From contig PDOP01000031.1 of assembly GCA_002749205.1 (NCBI GenBank), forward strand, positions 1 to 35,602: a stretch of DNA of 35,602 nt, read 5' to 3'. How positions within the stretch are numbered: the stretch's first letter is position 1; each line of letters opens with the position of its first letter. This DNA comes from Treponema sp. (GTDB lineage Bacteria; Spirochaetota; Spirochaetia; Treponematales; Treponemataceae). A program made the position numbers and the translations under genes. The notes beneath the pieces were generated by a model. The model was given only the letters and a program-made list of their open reading frames with translations. It did not search any database and had not been told where the DNA came from. Shown piece after piece: positions 7,357 through 16,700 of the stretch.

Positions 7357-10147
7357 AGTATGTTCCTCCGGTATCAGGCTCTATTTCCCCAACCTTGGGT
7401 ATCTTTATAGTAAAGTTGAATTGAGCATGTCGACCTTCTCTAATAAGAGCTTCATCATCTACCATAACTTCAGCCTCTCCGGCAACATCCCAATAAAACT
7501 TACCGGCAGACAACATTGACAAATCAGTAAGAATTACACTCGTATCTTTGGTTTGCATTTCTATCAATGGTTTTTTATAGCCCTTTCGATACAATTTAAC
7601 ATAATAATACTGTGCTGAAGGCACCGGTTTCCAGCGACACAAAAGTTCAGGTGTTTTCTTCAAATAATTAGAATCAAACCCTTTCATCATTTTATCTTCA
7701 ACAAATACAGGTCTTGCCAATGGCTCCAATTTCGGAATAATAATAAAACTGTTATATTCGGTTGCAGACACATCACAGCCATACTGAACAGCCTTAACTG
7801 TCCACCTGTAACTACCGGGTTTAGGATCAACAAGCCGCACGGAATTATCGCTTATTCTGACCAATTTTCCGGCAGGTACTTTAACATCATTACAGATAGC
7901 CTCAACTACCGGTTCATCAAGAACCTCATCGGATTTCCAGCTTAGAACAGGATTGGTAATTTCAACATCAACTTCTCGCATTCTTGCATTATTCAAAGGA
8001 GAAACCAATTCAATAGGATTAAGTACTCTAACAGTGAAGTTTGTACTATTCCTTAGACCTATAATTCGGCTTGACCTAATGGAGTCGTTTGTAAAAGCCT
8101 GAACCACTACAGTATAACTGGTTGTTTGAGTGTCATCAACTTTAAGCGAAAATTCGTTTGATGTGTAAAACGGATTTTGTACTTTCATATTACCGTTTTC
8201 ATCATAAATTTTTAAGTCGTAGAAATCAGCGTCTGCCACTTCAGTCCATTTAATATCCACCATTTGTGAAGTTCCGTTTAGAATGCTTATAAACGAGTCG
8301 TTTTCAAAGTCAAGAAGCTCAGGTGGAGCATGTGGTGGAACGACCTCAAGCCCTCTGACTTGCGATTCTGTCAGCAAGGAGCCTTTATCATCATAGCTTT
8401 TTACAACCCAGTAGTATTTACCTAAATCCAAATACGGACAGAGGAAGTTAGTTGTTTTTACATCTTGCTGAAGCACTATATTTTTAAAATCCAAGTCTTT
8501 TGCCAAATAGAAAACCGTTCTTCCTTCCGTACTCATTTTCCAAGTGAACACCATGGAGTCAGAAATAGACTGTTCAATTCTATACCCTTCAATTGGGGCT
8601 AAGGCTTTAATAAATTGATTTCCACTGACATTTTTTACATATCTTTTAGCAGACTCTTGCGATTTTTTTCCTTCGCTGTCTATCCATGAAACAGTCCAGT
8701 AATAAGAATCAAGATTCTTTATAGCAGAAGAATTAGTTTCATCAAGTTTAACAAAACTTAACTTTGAATTTATCACTTCAATAGGTGTAGTCGAATCTTC
8801 AGATTCATATATGCTAATTTCATAACTCTCTGCTTCCTGTATATTCTTCCACGAAAGGTTCATACCTGTTGAAAGAAAGTTCTCAACATTGTAGACAAAA
8901 TCAGGAGCAGGTGAAATAATTACAGGAGGCTCTATACCTTCCTTCTTTGTCAATAAAAACTCAGATACAGGTAAAGTACTGTCCTCATTGTTAATACTCA
9001 GATGGTCAGGATACATTGGTCTAACTCGCCAGAAATATTTTCCTTCAGTATTAAACTCAGAAATTGTAATAGAATTCATACCCGTTTCTGTTTCAAACAA
9101 TACATCATCAAATGAAGGAGATTTAGAAATCTGCAGTTTGTAACCGATTGCAACACTGTCCTCTGACCAAACAAAATTGATTTTCGGAGCTTTTGCAAAA
9201 AACTCAAACAGCTCTTTGGAAACAGGATTTAAAAGCTTTACCTCTTTTATGCTTTCAATTCTAAATTTTCTGGGTTGTGAAACGGTTCCGTCAGAAGTCT
9301 TTACTCTCCAGAAAAAAGCCCCGGAATCTATTTCTGCAACAGCATTACAATATGTAGCACCTGATTTGTTTTCAGTATTTTCAGGCTCAATATTTGCAAT
9401 GATTTTTTTAAATCCTGAATCTGTAGAAAGCTCTATAAAACCGGGCTCGGAAGTAGTAGTTGACCAAGAAAAGCTGACTGCAGTTTTTTCACTGTTTACT
9501 ATTGAATGCGAATTATGTTTAGGTGCAATAAGTGAAAAAACAGTCTGTTTTAATTCAATGGCACCTTTCTTTGAGTTAATGGTAACAGTTTCGTTCTTTG
9601 TTACAACAACTTCTTTGTTATCTTCATTTACTCGTATTGAGCCTTCAATAACCTCACATTCGGTTACATCCTGATTATCTTTCTTTTTTCTGATTATAAC
9701 CGTAGTATTTTTTTCAAGCGTTATCTTTTGACCGGATACATTTATTTCACGCTCTTCGCTTTGCGAGCTTATTGTCATATCGGCACTGACCATATTGCCG
9801 ATATCCTGTATACCATCGTCCATACTTGGCGGTAACTTAATCATGGTATTACCGGACAAGTTAAGAACCATATCATTATTATCAAAAAGAATTTTCGCCT
9901 CGGAATGCTCTTCAGTTCTTATGGTATCACTTCCATAAAGCGGAGAATTATTTTTAAGGCGATCCCAAACCAAAACCGTATTGTGATTTCGTGTTGCTAC
10001 AGGTATCCTAAATTGAATAACACCAATTCTTTCGCCTTTATAATCAGACACCTTATTTATATCTATCACATAAAAAACAAGGAGAGCAATTATTAAGCTT
10101 ACAACAATTGTTGTAAAGATTGTATCATTTTTGGTCCATGATTTCAT
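7346..10147 (-). CDS. Membrane-anchored FecR-domain protein with fibronectin-III-like repeats
   Basis: 933 residues. One transmembrane segment near residues 10-28 follows a short basic N-terminus; the rest should be periplasmic. A FecR domain spans about 50-200 (LVWDRLKNNSPLYGSDTIRT, LNLSGNTMIKLPP). Fibronectin-III-like modules then repeat, each with a characteristic W and YYW or FFWRV strand (GAFFWRVKTSDG, GKYFWRVRP, DSYYWTVSW, GKYYWVVKSY, GSYRWTVKA, GKFYWDVAGE). Family knowledge: FecR domains are often periplasmic sensors or scaffolds. It overlaps the cyclase gene by 23 nt and the barrel gene by 11 nt, so all three are probably translated together. The start is supported by GAGGAAGAG upstream. 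Confidence 0.82.
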   Translation of the reverse strand: MKSWTKNDTIFTTIVVSLIIALLVFYVIDINKVSDYKGERIGVIQFRIPVATRNHNTVLVWDRLKNNSPLYGSDTIRTEEHSEAKILFDNNDMVLNLSGNTMIKLPPSMDDGIQDIGNMVSADMTISSQSEEREINVSGQKITLEKNTTVIIRKKKDNQDVTECEVIEGSIRVNEDNKEVVVTKNETVTINSKKGAIELKQTVFSLIAPKHNSHSIVNSEKTAVSFSWSTTTSEPGFIELSTDSGFKKIIANIEPENTENKSGATYCNAVAEIDSGAFFWRVKTSDGTVSQPRKFRIESIKEVKLLNPVSKELFEFFAKAPKINFVWSEDSVAIGYKLQISKSPSFDDVLFETETGMNSITISEFNTEGKYFWRVRPMYPDHLSINNEDSTLPVSEFLLTKKEGIEPPVIISPAPDFVYNVENFLSTGMNLSWKNIQEAESYEISIYESEDSTTPIEVINSKLSFVKLDETNSSAIKNLDSYYWTVSWIDSEGKKSQESAKRYVKNVSGNQFIKALAPIEGYRIEQSISDSMVFTWKMSTEGRTVFYLAKDLDFKNIVLQQDVKTTNFLCPYLDLGKYYWVVKSYDDKGSLLTESQVRGLEVVPPHAPPELLDFENDSFISILNGTSQMVDIKWTEVADADFYDLKIYDENGNMKVQNPFYTSNEFSLKVDDTQTTSYTVVVQAFTNDSIRSSRIIGLRNSTNFTVRVLNPIELVSPLNNARMREVDVEITNPVLSWKSDEVLDEPVVEAICNDVKVPAGKLVRISDNSVRLVDPKPGSYRWTVKAVQYGCDVSATEYNSFIIIPKLEPLARPVFVEDKMMKGFDSNYLKKTPELLCRWKPVPSAQYYYVKLYRKGYKKPLIEMQTKDTSVILTDLSMLSAGKFYWDVAGEAEVMVDDEALIREGRHAQFNFTIKIPKVGEIEPDTGGTYYGY

Positions 10148-11978
10148 ACTTTTTCTCTTCCTCGTTAGGATCTTTGATTGTAGCAGGAGGTGTAATTTTC
10201 AGTAGTTTTCTCACTTCGGCAAGGGTTTGAGGCCCTTTAACACCTTTCAAATTCACAACAGCATATATTTGTAAAGGCTTATCTTTACCTTTAACCTTAA
10301 TAGGCAACATCGGCTCAGTAATTACCAAATCTTTAACAAGATCATAAGTATTTTGCGAAATCAAAATATCCGTACCAAACGGCTTATTCAATGCTTCGAT
10401 ACGGCTTGCAGTATTTACGGCATCTCCGATTACGGTATATTCCATACGCTGAGAAGAGCCGATCTGGCCTGCCAAAACATCACCACTGTTAAGACCACAA
10501 CCGATTTTAATCAACGGTTTCTCAGGTGTTCCTCTGTCTGCGTTATATTCAATCAGGCTTTTTCGCATCATCAACATAGCCCTTATGGCATTTTCGGCAT
10601 CTGCTCTTGGTGAGCCTTGAGAAATAGGAACACCCCAAGTACCCATAATGGCATCACCGATGAATTTATCTACAATACCGTTTGTTTTTTCGATGCACTT
10701 AACCATTCGTGTCATATATTCATTTAAGAATTCAACAACACCTTCAGGTGACATTTTTTCCGAAATTGCCGTAAAGGATCGAATATCAGAAAAGAATATG
10801 GTAGCGACTCTTCTTTCACCACCAAGTTTTAATTCACCTTTTGTTGCTCTTTCGGCAATTTCTTTATTTACGAACTTACCGAATGTTTCACGCAATCTTT
10901 CTCGCTCTGCAAGACCTTTACCCATTGAAACGAAAGATTTGGTTAAAAGTCCTATTTCATCTTTGGTAGTCGGCTTTAAGTTTATATCGTAGTTACCGGC
11001 TTCAATTTCGGCAGTCGCATCTTTCAGTTTTATAACAGGACGGCTAATACTTTTAGCAAAGAAATATACTGCAAGAATTGATGCCAACAAAACTACAGCG
11101 GCAAGAATAATGTTTTGCCTGGCAGATCTATACACAGCCGCATAAATCAAATCACCGGGTATTGAAGAGACAACCGATGTTTGCCATTGCTCTATTTTTT
11201 TAAAAGCCGCAACATACTTTTTGCCGTCTTTTACATATTTGAAGTTTTCCTGCGGGTGAGTAGCCGCCATAATATGCGAAACAGCAGGGTCATTCATATC
11301 TATACCGTTAGTAGTAAGCCGTTCAATATCGGGATAAACCAAAAGGTTACTGCCGTCATTTGAAAACGCATAGACCTCATAAGCGGCATTTTCCTGTACG
11401 GTTCTCTGTAATGTATTACTTGCAAAAAAGATTACCATTCTGTTTGATGTTCCGTCTTCCGTATAAGGAGCGACCAAAACCAAAACCGGAATTGACAAAA
11501 TCGGCGAAGCATTTAATATCAAATAGCTGCCTGAGTTCGCTTTTTTTAGAGCATCTTCGTTTTGCTCCAAAAAACTGTCTATAGTTTCATTTGCAATTTC
11601 GTTTGCAAGCAAAAACTTTTCGTTGTACAGTCTTTTTAAATTAGGAACATCTACGGAAACTATACGACCGTTCCTCATAAAAAAGTCTTCAATCAGTTTT
11701 TGTGTCATTGTTTCAGAAGTGCTGTAATTAAAAGCACTGAACAATGAAAGACTTGCATCATGCACAGAATTTACCTCTCCCTCGAATTTAGAGGCAAATA
11801 CATCTATCAATGTGATATTATTCTGGTCGACACTTCGGGTTACATCGTTTGCAAAAGCGATAGACGCCAAAACAGTAACTAATGCCGTTACACATAAAAC
11901 AATCACGCTTATTATGATAATAAGCTTGGTAGAAAGCGGAAACCTCACTTTCTGTTTTTTAATATTTTTTCCGTCCAT
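10125..11978 (-). CDS. Membrane adenylate/guanylate cyclase (class III) with periplasmic sensor and HAMP
   Basis: Makes a cyclic nucleotide, probably cAMP. From the ATG at 11978 the protein has 617 residues: TM1 about 18-40, a periplasmic sensor region about 41-289, TM2 about 290-309, a HAMP linker about 310-365 and a class III cyclase domain about 390-580. Metal aspartates are Asp398 (FFSDIRSF) and Asp442 (KFIGDAIMG); GDVLAGQIGSSQR and VIGDAVNTASRIEAL are present. A longer frame opens at a GTG at 12017, but the only good promoter lies inside that extension, with its -10 box ending 7 nt before the ATG at 11978. I therefore prefer the shorter form and a leaderless mRNA. It is the first gene of an operon with the FecR and barrel genes. 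Confidence 0.92.
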   Translation of the reverse strand: MDGKNIKKQKVRFPLSTKLIIIISVIVLCVTALVTVLASIAFANDVTRSVDQNNITLIDVFASKFEGEVNSVHDASLSLFSAFNYSTSETMTQKLIEDFFMRNGRIVSVDVPNLKRLYNEKFLLANEIANETIDSFLEQNEDALKKANSGSYLILNASPILSIPVLVLVAPYTEDGTSNRMVIFFASNTLQRTVQENAAYEVYAFSNDGSNLLVYPDIERLTTNGIDMNDPAVSHIMAATHPQENFKYVKDGKKYVAAFKKIEQWQTSVVSSIPGDLIYAAVYRSARQNIILAAVVLLASILAVYFFAKSISRPVIKLKDATAEIEAGNYDINLKPTTKDEIGLLTKSFVSMGKGLAERERLRETFGKFVNKEIAERATKGELKLGGERRVATIFFSDIRSFTAISEKMSPEGVVEFLNEYMTRMVKCIEKTNGIVDKFIGDAIMGTWGVPISQGSPRADAENAIRAMLMMRKSLIEYNADRGTPEKPLIKIGCGLNSGDVLAGQIGSSQRMEYTVIGDAVNTASRIEALNKPFGTDILISQNTYDLVKDLVITEPMLPIKVKGKDKPLQIYAVVNLKGVKGPQTLAEVRKLLKITPPATIKDPNEEEKKYEIMDQK

Positions 11979-11985
11979 AAATGTA

Positions 11986-12013
11986 AGTATAGCACAATTT
12001 ACAAAAAAGTCAA
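11986..12013 (-). promoter_or_regulatory. Promoter of the cyclase operon, leaderless
   Basis: Read on the minus strand: TTGACT (12013-12008), a 16-nt spacer, TATACT (11991-11986), then 7 nt to the ATG. Transcription would start at or within 1-2 nt of the start codon, and no Shine-Dalgarno sequence is present. Confidence 0.65.
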
Positions 12014-12073
12014 GCACAATAAACCTGTTTAGAGATATTTATGTAATTTTTTGTTTAACAATATTTTTAATGT

Positions 12074-12250
12074 TGCCGGACTTATTATAAATCGTCAGAA
12101 AACCTGCCGGTTAAGCTAATATTTTGCGGTATTTTGCGAATGCCGTCTATCCTTTTGTTTGTTTATTCCCAAAAGTTAAAAGCGACTCACGAAGAGAGAC
12201 GCTGATTATGCGATTAAAGAAAAAAACAAAAGATTATGCGGCAAGAGCGG
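12074..12250 (-). repeat. Element A copy 2 (minus orientation)
   Basis: Read on the minus strand: GCCGCATAATCTTTTGTTT pairs with AAACAAAAGGATAGACGGC (between 12145 and 12243), enclosing an inner GTCTC/GAGTC hairpin. A diverged tail and a CCGG-bounded module reach about 12074. It lies in the divergent gap between the cyclase and deoD. The rest of 12018-12368 is AT-rich with no gene. Confidence 0.8.
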
Positions 12251-12368
12251 GTTAAGAGCGTTAGCGATAGATGATTAAATTAAATAACGAGTTTAATTTG
12301 TCGGATTGATTTTTTTTTAATGTTATGTTAAACTTAAAGCGGAAAACCAATTAGAAAAGGAGATGAAG

Positions 12369-13073
12369 ATGAGTATACACATTGAAGCCAAACAAGGTGA
12401 AATTGCGGACAGGATTTTGTTACCCGGAGACCCATTGCGTGCAAAATTCGTGGCCGAAAATTTTTTGGAAAATGCAAAATGTTATAATAATGTAAGAGGG
12501 ATGTTGGGATTTACCGGTACATATAACGGTACAAAAGTGTCCGTACAGGGAACGGGAATGGGAATGCCGTCTCTTTCAATATATGTAAACGAGCTTTTCA
12601 AGGATTACAATGTACAAAAGGCCATCAGAATCGGCACTGCAGGTGCGTTGACAGAAAAACTTCCGTTACGCTCAGTTGTTTTGGGAATGGCTGTTTCAAC
12701 CGATTCAGCCCTTAATACGCACAGGTTCCAAGGTGCCCATTTTGCCCCTACCGCAAACTGGCAATTAATTAAAAATGCCTACGATGCAGGCGAGAAAATG
12801 GGGCTAACCCCTGCAGTAGGCTCAATCGTTTCGTCCGACAACTTTTACGATGAGTCGGCTCGCTGGAAGGAATGGGCTAAATACGGTGTGCTGGCGGTAG
12901 AAATGGAAGCGGCCGAACTTTACACACTCGCAGCGAAATACAACAGACAAGCATTGGCAATCCTGACGATCTCCGACAGTCTTGTAACCGGAGAAGCAAC
13001 AAGCTCCGAAGAGCGACAAAAAACATTCAAAGACATGATGAAAATCGCACTTGAGGCAATTATAAAAGATTAA
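12369..13073 (+). CDS. deoD: Purine nucleoside phosphorylase, DeoD type
   Basis: Phosphorolysis of purine (deoxy)nucleosides to base and (deoxy)ribose-1-phosphate, purine salvage in the cytoplasm. The sequence follows the hexameric NP-I family: [61 protein letters not shown], and [13 protein letters not shown] with the ribose-binding Glu pair. TISDSL carries the Asp used for 6-oxo/6-aminopurines. AAAAGGAG ends immediately before an ATG at 12363; the next ATG at 12369 has correct spacing and gives the family-like start MSIHIEA, so I use 12369 (234 residues). It is monocistronic, followed by the terminator inside element A copy 3. Confidence 0.93.
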   Translation: MSIHIEAKQGEIADRILLPGDPLRAKFVAENFLENAKCYNNVRGMLGFTGTYNGTKVSVQGTGMGMPSLSIYVNELFKDYNVQKAIRIGTAGALTEKLPLRSVVLGMAVSTDSALNTHRFQGAHFAPTANWQLIKNAYDAGEKMGLTPAVGSIVSSDNFYDESARWKEWAKYGVLAVEMEAAELYTLAAKYNRQALAILTISDSLVTGEATSSEERQKTFKDMMKIALEAIIKD

Positions 13074-13105
13074 ATAGAAGAGGATAATTTTTTATTCTCA
13101 ACCCG

Positions 13106-13320
13106 ACGGGCTCGCATAATTTTTTTGTCTTTGCTTAAATAATTTTAAAAAGGGTCTCTTATAGAGCCCCTTTTTTCTTTAACAATTAAACGACAAAAAA
13201 GATAGACGTCGCCCGTTAAAATCAGGTTAACCGAATTGTACGAGGAAAAATCATTTTATTTATAAAATGATTTTTCCCTCTCTCAGTCCGGTATGCTTCT
13301 TAAACTTCCCGTAATCCGGC
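13106..13320 (+). repeat. Element A copy 3 (fullest copy)
   Basis: Order of parts: 5' outer strand ACGGGC (13106-13111) and CGCATAAT; distal stem TTTTTTGTC; AT-rich inner region with a hairpin; GACAAAAAA; GATAGACG; 3' outer strand GCCCGT (13211-13216); AAATCAGGTTAA (13219-13230); a hairpin of about 17 bp (13242-13280); and a CCGG-bounded module (13288-13320). Other copies are at 1-110, 12074-12250, 19707-19872, 21431-21553, 29594-29818 and 34850-35022. The outer and distal stems differ in sequence between copies but still pair, which indicates a selected structure. The rest of 13074-13453 holds no gene apart from the promoter at 13358. Confidence 0.85.
13147..13176 (+). terminator. Intrinsic terminator after deoD, inside element A copy 3
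   Basis: AAAAAGGG and CTC pair with GAG and CCCCTTTTTT around a TTAT loop, with a T-run at the end. It forms the inner hairpin of this element A copy, at the place where other copies carry a different hairpin. Confidence 0.65.
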
Positions 13321-13357
13321 AAACCCGTAATGAATGCCTACTAATTAGGAATGAATA

Positions 13358-13386
13358 TTGACTTTTGTTTTTAAAACCTGTATATT
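13358..13386 (+). promoter_or_regulatory. Promoter of the Nfu-like gene
   Basis: TTGACT (13358-13363), a 17-nt spacer, TATATT (13381-13386). The expected leader is about 60 nt and AT-rich, and ends with AAGGAG ahead of the ATG. Confidence 0.6.
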
Positions 13387-13453
13387 ATAGTATGAACTTG
13401 GAAAATTTAATAATTTTTTGAGCAATACAATTGTTTTAAAATAAGGAGCTTAT

Positions 13454-13681
13454 ATGAACAAAGAAGATATTCAAAAAGCATTGGATAAAATCAGACCAAT
13501 GTTACAGGCAGACGGCGGGGATATAGAATTGGATTCTATTTCAGAAGATGACGGAAAAGTTTTTGTAAAACTGACAGGCGCATGCGGTTCTTGCCCTATG
13601 TCTATCTATACTTTAAAACTGGGTGTGGAAAGGCAGTTAAAAGAATTGTTTCCTGAAATTACGGAAGTTGTTCCCGTTTAA
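13454..13681 (+). CDS. Nfu-type iron-sulfur scaffold / carrier protein, minimal form
   Basis: 75 residues matching the NifU C-terminal (Nfu) domain alone: LDKIRPMLQADGGDIEL followed by the Fe-S binding CxxC in GACGSCPMS, then LKLGVERQLKEL. Known members carry a 4Fe-4S cluster at the interface of two subunits and pass it to target proteins. No IscU-like or A-type domain is fused, so it is shorter than NfuA of E. coli. AAGGAG precedes the start. No other isc or suf gene is adjacent. The following gene is 92 nt downstream with its own ribosome-binding site. Confidence 0.9.
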   Translation: MNKEDIQKALDKIRPMLQADGGDIELDSISEDDGKVFVKLTGACGSCPMSIYTLKLGVERQLKELFPEITEVVPV

Positions 13682-13773
13682 GAATATCCGACCTCAAAAT
13701 TAAAGTTTTTCTGCTTTCCTTCCGACACCATTACGGGGAGTTTTATTTTTTTGATAACTAAAGGAGTAGTTAC

Positions 13774-16700
13774 ATGAAAAGATTTAGTTTTACTTTAGTT
13801 TTTATTTTATGTATATTTTTCGCATTATCGGCTAAAGGCAAAATAGATGAAATACAACCTGACGATGTAACAAGTTGGGAAGCAGATATGGATATTTCCG
13901 GCAAAAAGAAAGGCAAGTATAATGTCTTAATCACTGCCACGGATATTGCAGGAAATGAAGGTTTTTTTGGGCCGTTTAATATGTTTATTGACCCTAAATC
14001 GGACTTACCGATTAGTATGATTAGTAATCCTGCAATAAATGCAAGGGTTGCGGGAAATATGAACATTGTAGGCACCTGTGTCGATGACGATGCAGTTGCT
14101 TATGTAGAGCTGAGAATTGACGGAGCCGAAAATGTTTACAGAGCTAAGGGTAAAGAATTTTGGTCATACTATCTAAATACCGCATCATTTCAGGAAGGCG
14201 AGCATATAATAGAAGCTTGGGGTGTTGATGTAAACGGCGTTAAAGGCGAAGTCAGTACAACAACATTCCACTTAGACAGAAGAACACCGGAAACGACACC
14301 GAAAAATCTGGCAGTAGGAGAATTTGTTTCAGATAAAATATCTATTTCCGGTATAGTAGAAGACGGCAACGGTATTGAAAGGCTGTTTTATTCCATAGAC
14401 GGCGGTACTACTTTTAAAGAAGTTAAAATAAAACGAGATAAAAAAGCCGGAAACTGGACATTTAAAGCCGGTATAGATACAAAAAAAATGGAAGACGGAC
14501 CACAGGTGTGCTGGTTTAAGGCAGTTGACAGTCAAGGATCTGAAGGAATATACACATTCCTCTTTTTTGTTGACAATACGAATCCCGTTGTCGACTTTAT
14601 CTATCCTACAAAAGAAACATCGACTTCAAGTGTATTTTCTGTCGCAGGACGGGCTTTTGATACAGTAGGTCTTAAAAGGCTTTCCTACAAACTGGGCAAA
14701 CAAGAAGGCGATTTTGAGCTAATTCCGGGAAATCCGTATTGGGCTAAAGAGTTTGATTTAACAGCAGAATCAGGTAAAAACGCAACCGTTGAAATTATCG
14801 CAGAAGACCTTGCCGGTAATATCATTACTGCAAAAACAACAGTCAAAATTGACAAGCAAAAGGATATTCCTTATATAGAGCTGGTAGAGCCGTTAGAAAA
14901 TACAACCATAGAAGATAAGCTCTTCGTTTCAGGATGTGCCTACGATAATTCAGGTGTTAATCAAATAAGCTATTCGATTGATAATGGGGCTATAGAAACG
15001 GTTGAAACCAAATTCGGCGGTTTCGGAATACTTTTGGAAAACATTACTGCCGGCAAACATGAATTAAAAATATATCCTACAAGCATAACAGGAATAAAGG
15101 GCAAGGAGCAAAAAGTTAAGTTTACCGCAAACGGAGCACCTGCGCAAATTACATTTGAAACAGGCGAAAAAACAGCTTATATTTCAAGCGTTGAAGGCGG
15201 AAATGCTATAATTACCGTAAACTCAACCGCCGGATTAAGAACCGTTTATTACAGCATAGACGGTGAAACTGAAGTTAATGCTAAAGTTAGATCAGGGGCA
15301 AATACACACAACATTAAAATACCCGTAAAAAAAGGCTCTGAGCCTGCTATTAAAAAAATAAAAGTTAATGCAGTTGATATGTTTGACCGCCAAGTTGTAC
15401 AAACCCTTGTTCTAAAAATTTCAGACCAAGCTGGCGGAAGCACCGAAAGCGGTTTTGGATGGGCAGAAAACCCTGTCAATTCTTCGGGTAAAATCATAAT
15501 AACCGACACTGAGCCGCTTTATGGTATTTATCAGGCTGTTGATGGAGCTTCCATCGTAAATGCCTCGCTTGGAGCGGCTGCCACAGGACTTTCTGTAGAA
15601 GTTATGGACACTGTAGTAAAACTGTCTGCATTAAAAGACGGAGCATACAGCAATGTAGTGCTTATAATTAAAGACAGCTCAGGCGCTGAATTCAAAACCC
15701 CGCCTATTAATGTTTTTGTTGATGTTTCAAAACCTACAATATCGCTTAACTTACCTACTGAGCCGTCATTTATAAAAAACTCACTGGTATTAAACGGCTC
15801 TGCATCAGACGGCGCCGGAATAAAATCCGTTTCCTACATATTAAGTGGCTCGGATACACCTGTTAAACTTTCTTCCAATTTTAACAGCACAATAAATTTA
15901 AACAGCCTTGAAGACGGACCGTTTACCGTAAAAATCATTGCGGAAGACAATGTCGGAAGAAAAGCAACCGCATACAGAATGTTTTACAAAGATACGAAAG
16001 GCCCTGAAGTCAAAATGGTATTACCCGCAGAAAACGATATTGTCAACGGGAAAATTCTTGTAGCTTTTATAAGCGAGGATAAGTTTCCGATTGAAACAGG
16101 CGGTTACATGTCTTCAAATAATACAGAATGGAAACCGCTTAACATATCTTCAATGCCCAATGCCATTATCGGAGATGCAAAAGATCCAATCAGCAAAAAT
16201 ATGACATTCAGATTTGCAGATAAAGCAGGCAATGAAACTCTTTACAAAAACTATGCTTTTACTATAGACAACACTTTAGATGAGCCTGTTGTAGAGGTAC
16301 ATTTACCGGAGGAAGGAACGACTATTACAAAGGACTTTATTCTATCCGGTGTTGTATATGATGATGACGGCACTTCAAAAATTTTCTATCAAATTGATAA
16401 TCAGCCATACAAATCTATGCCGGTTGAAAACAATTTTGCAATACCAATGACATTATCAATGTTTTCCGATAATGAGCATACCATAAATGTTTATGCGGAA
16501 GACATATACGGTATAACCAGTAAACCGATTTCACGAAAAGTGAAAATTTCACTTGAAAATCCTGAGGCAAAAATTATATCACCGGATATATCAAAAACAG
16601 TACGCGGTACAATAAAACTTACCGGAACAGCCAAAGATGCAAACGGAATTGAAAAAATTGAAATTTCGGTTGATAACGGAAACACCTATAATTCTGCAAT

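Noticed and set aside
9177..9674. 165-codon plus-strand open frame inside the FecR-repeat gene
   Set aside because: It lies fully antisense to a well-supported repeat protein, has no recognisable domain, and its composition mirrors the coding strand.
11978..12017. Longer N-terminus of the cyclase starting at a GTG
   Set aside because: The good promoter lies within that extension, so the extended start would not be transcribed from it, and the first 13 residues look unlike a protein start with TM1.
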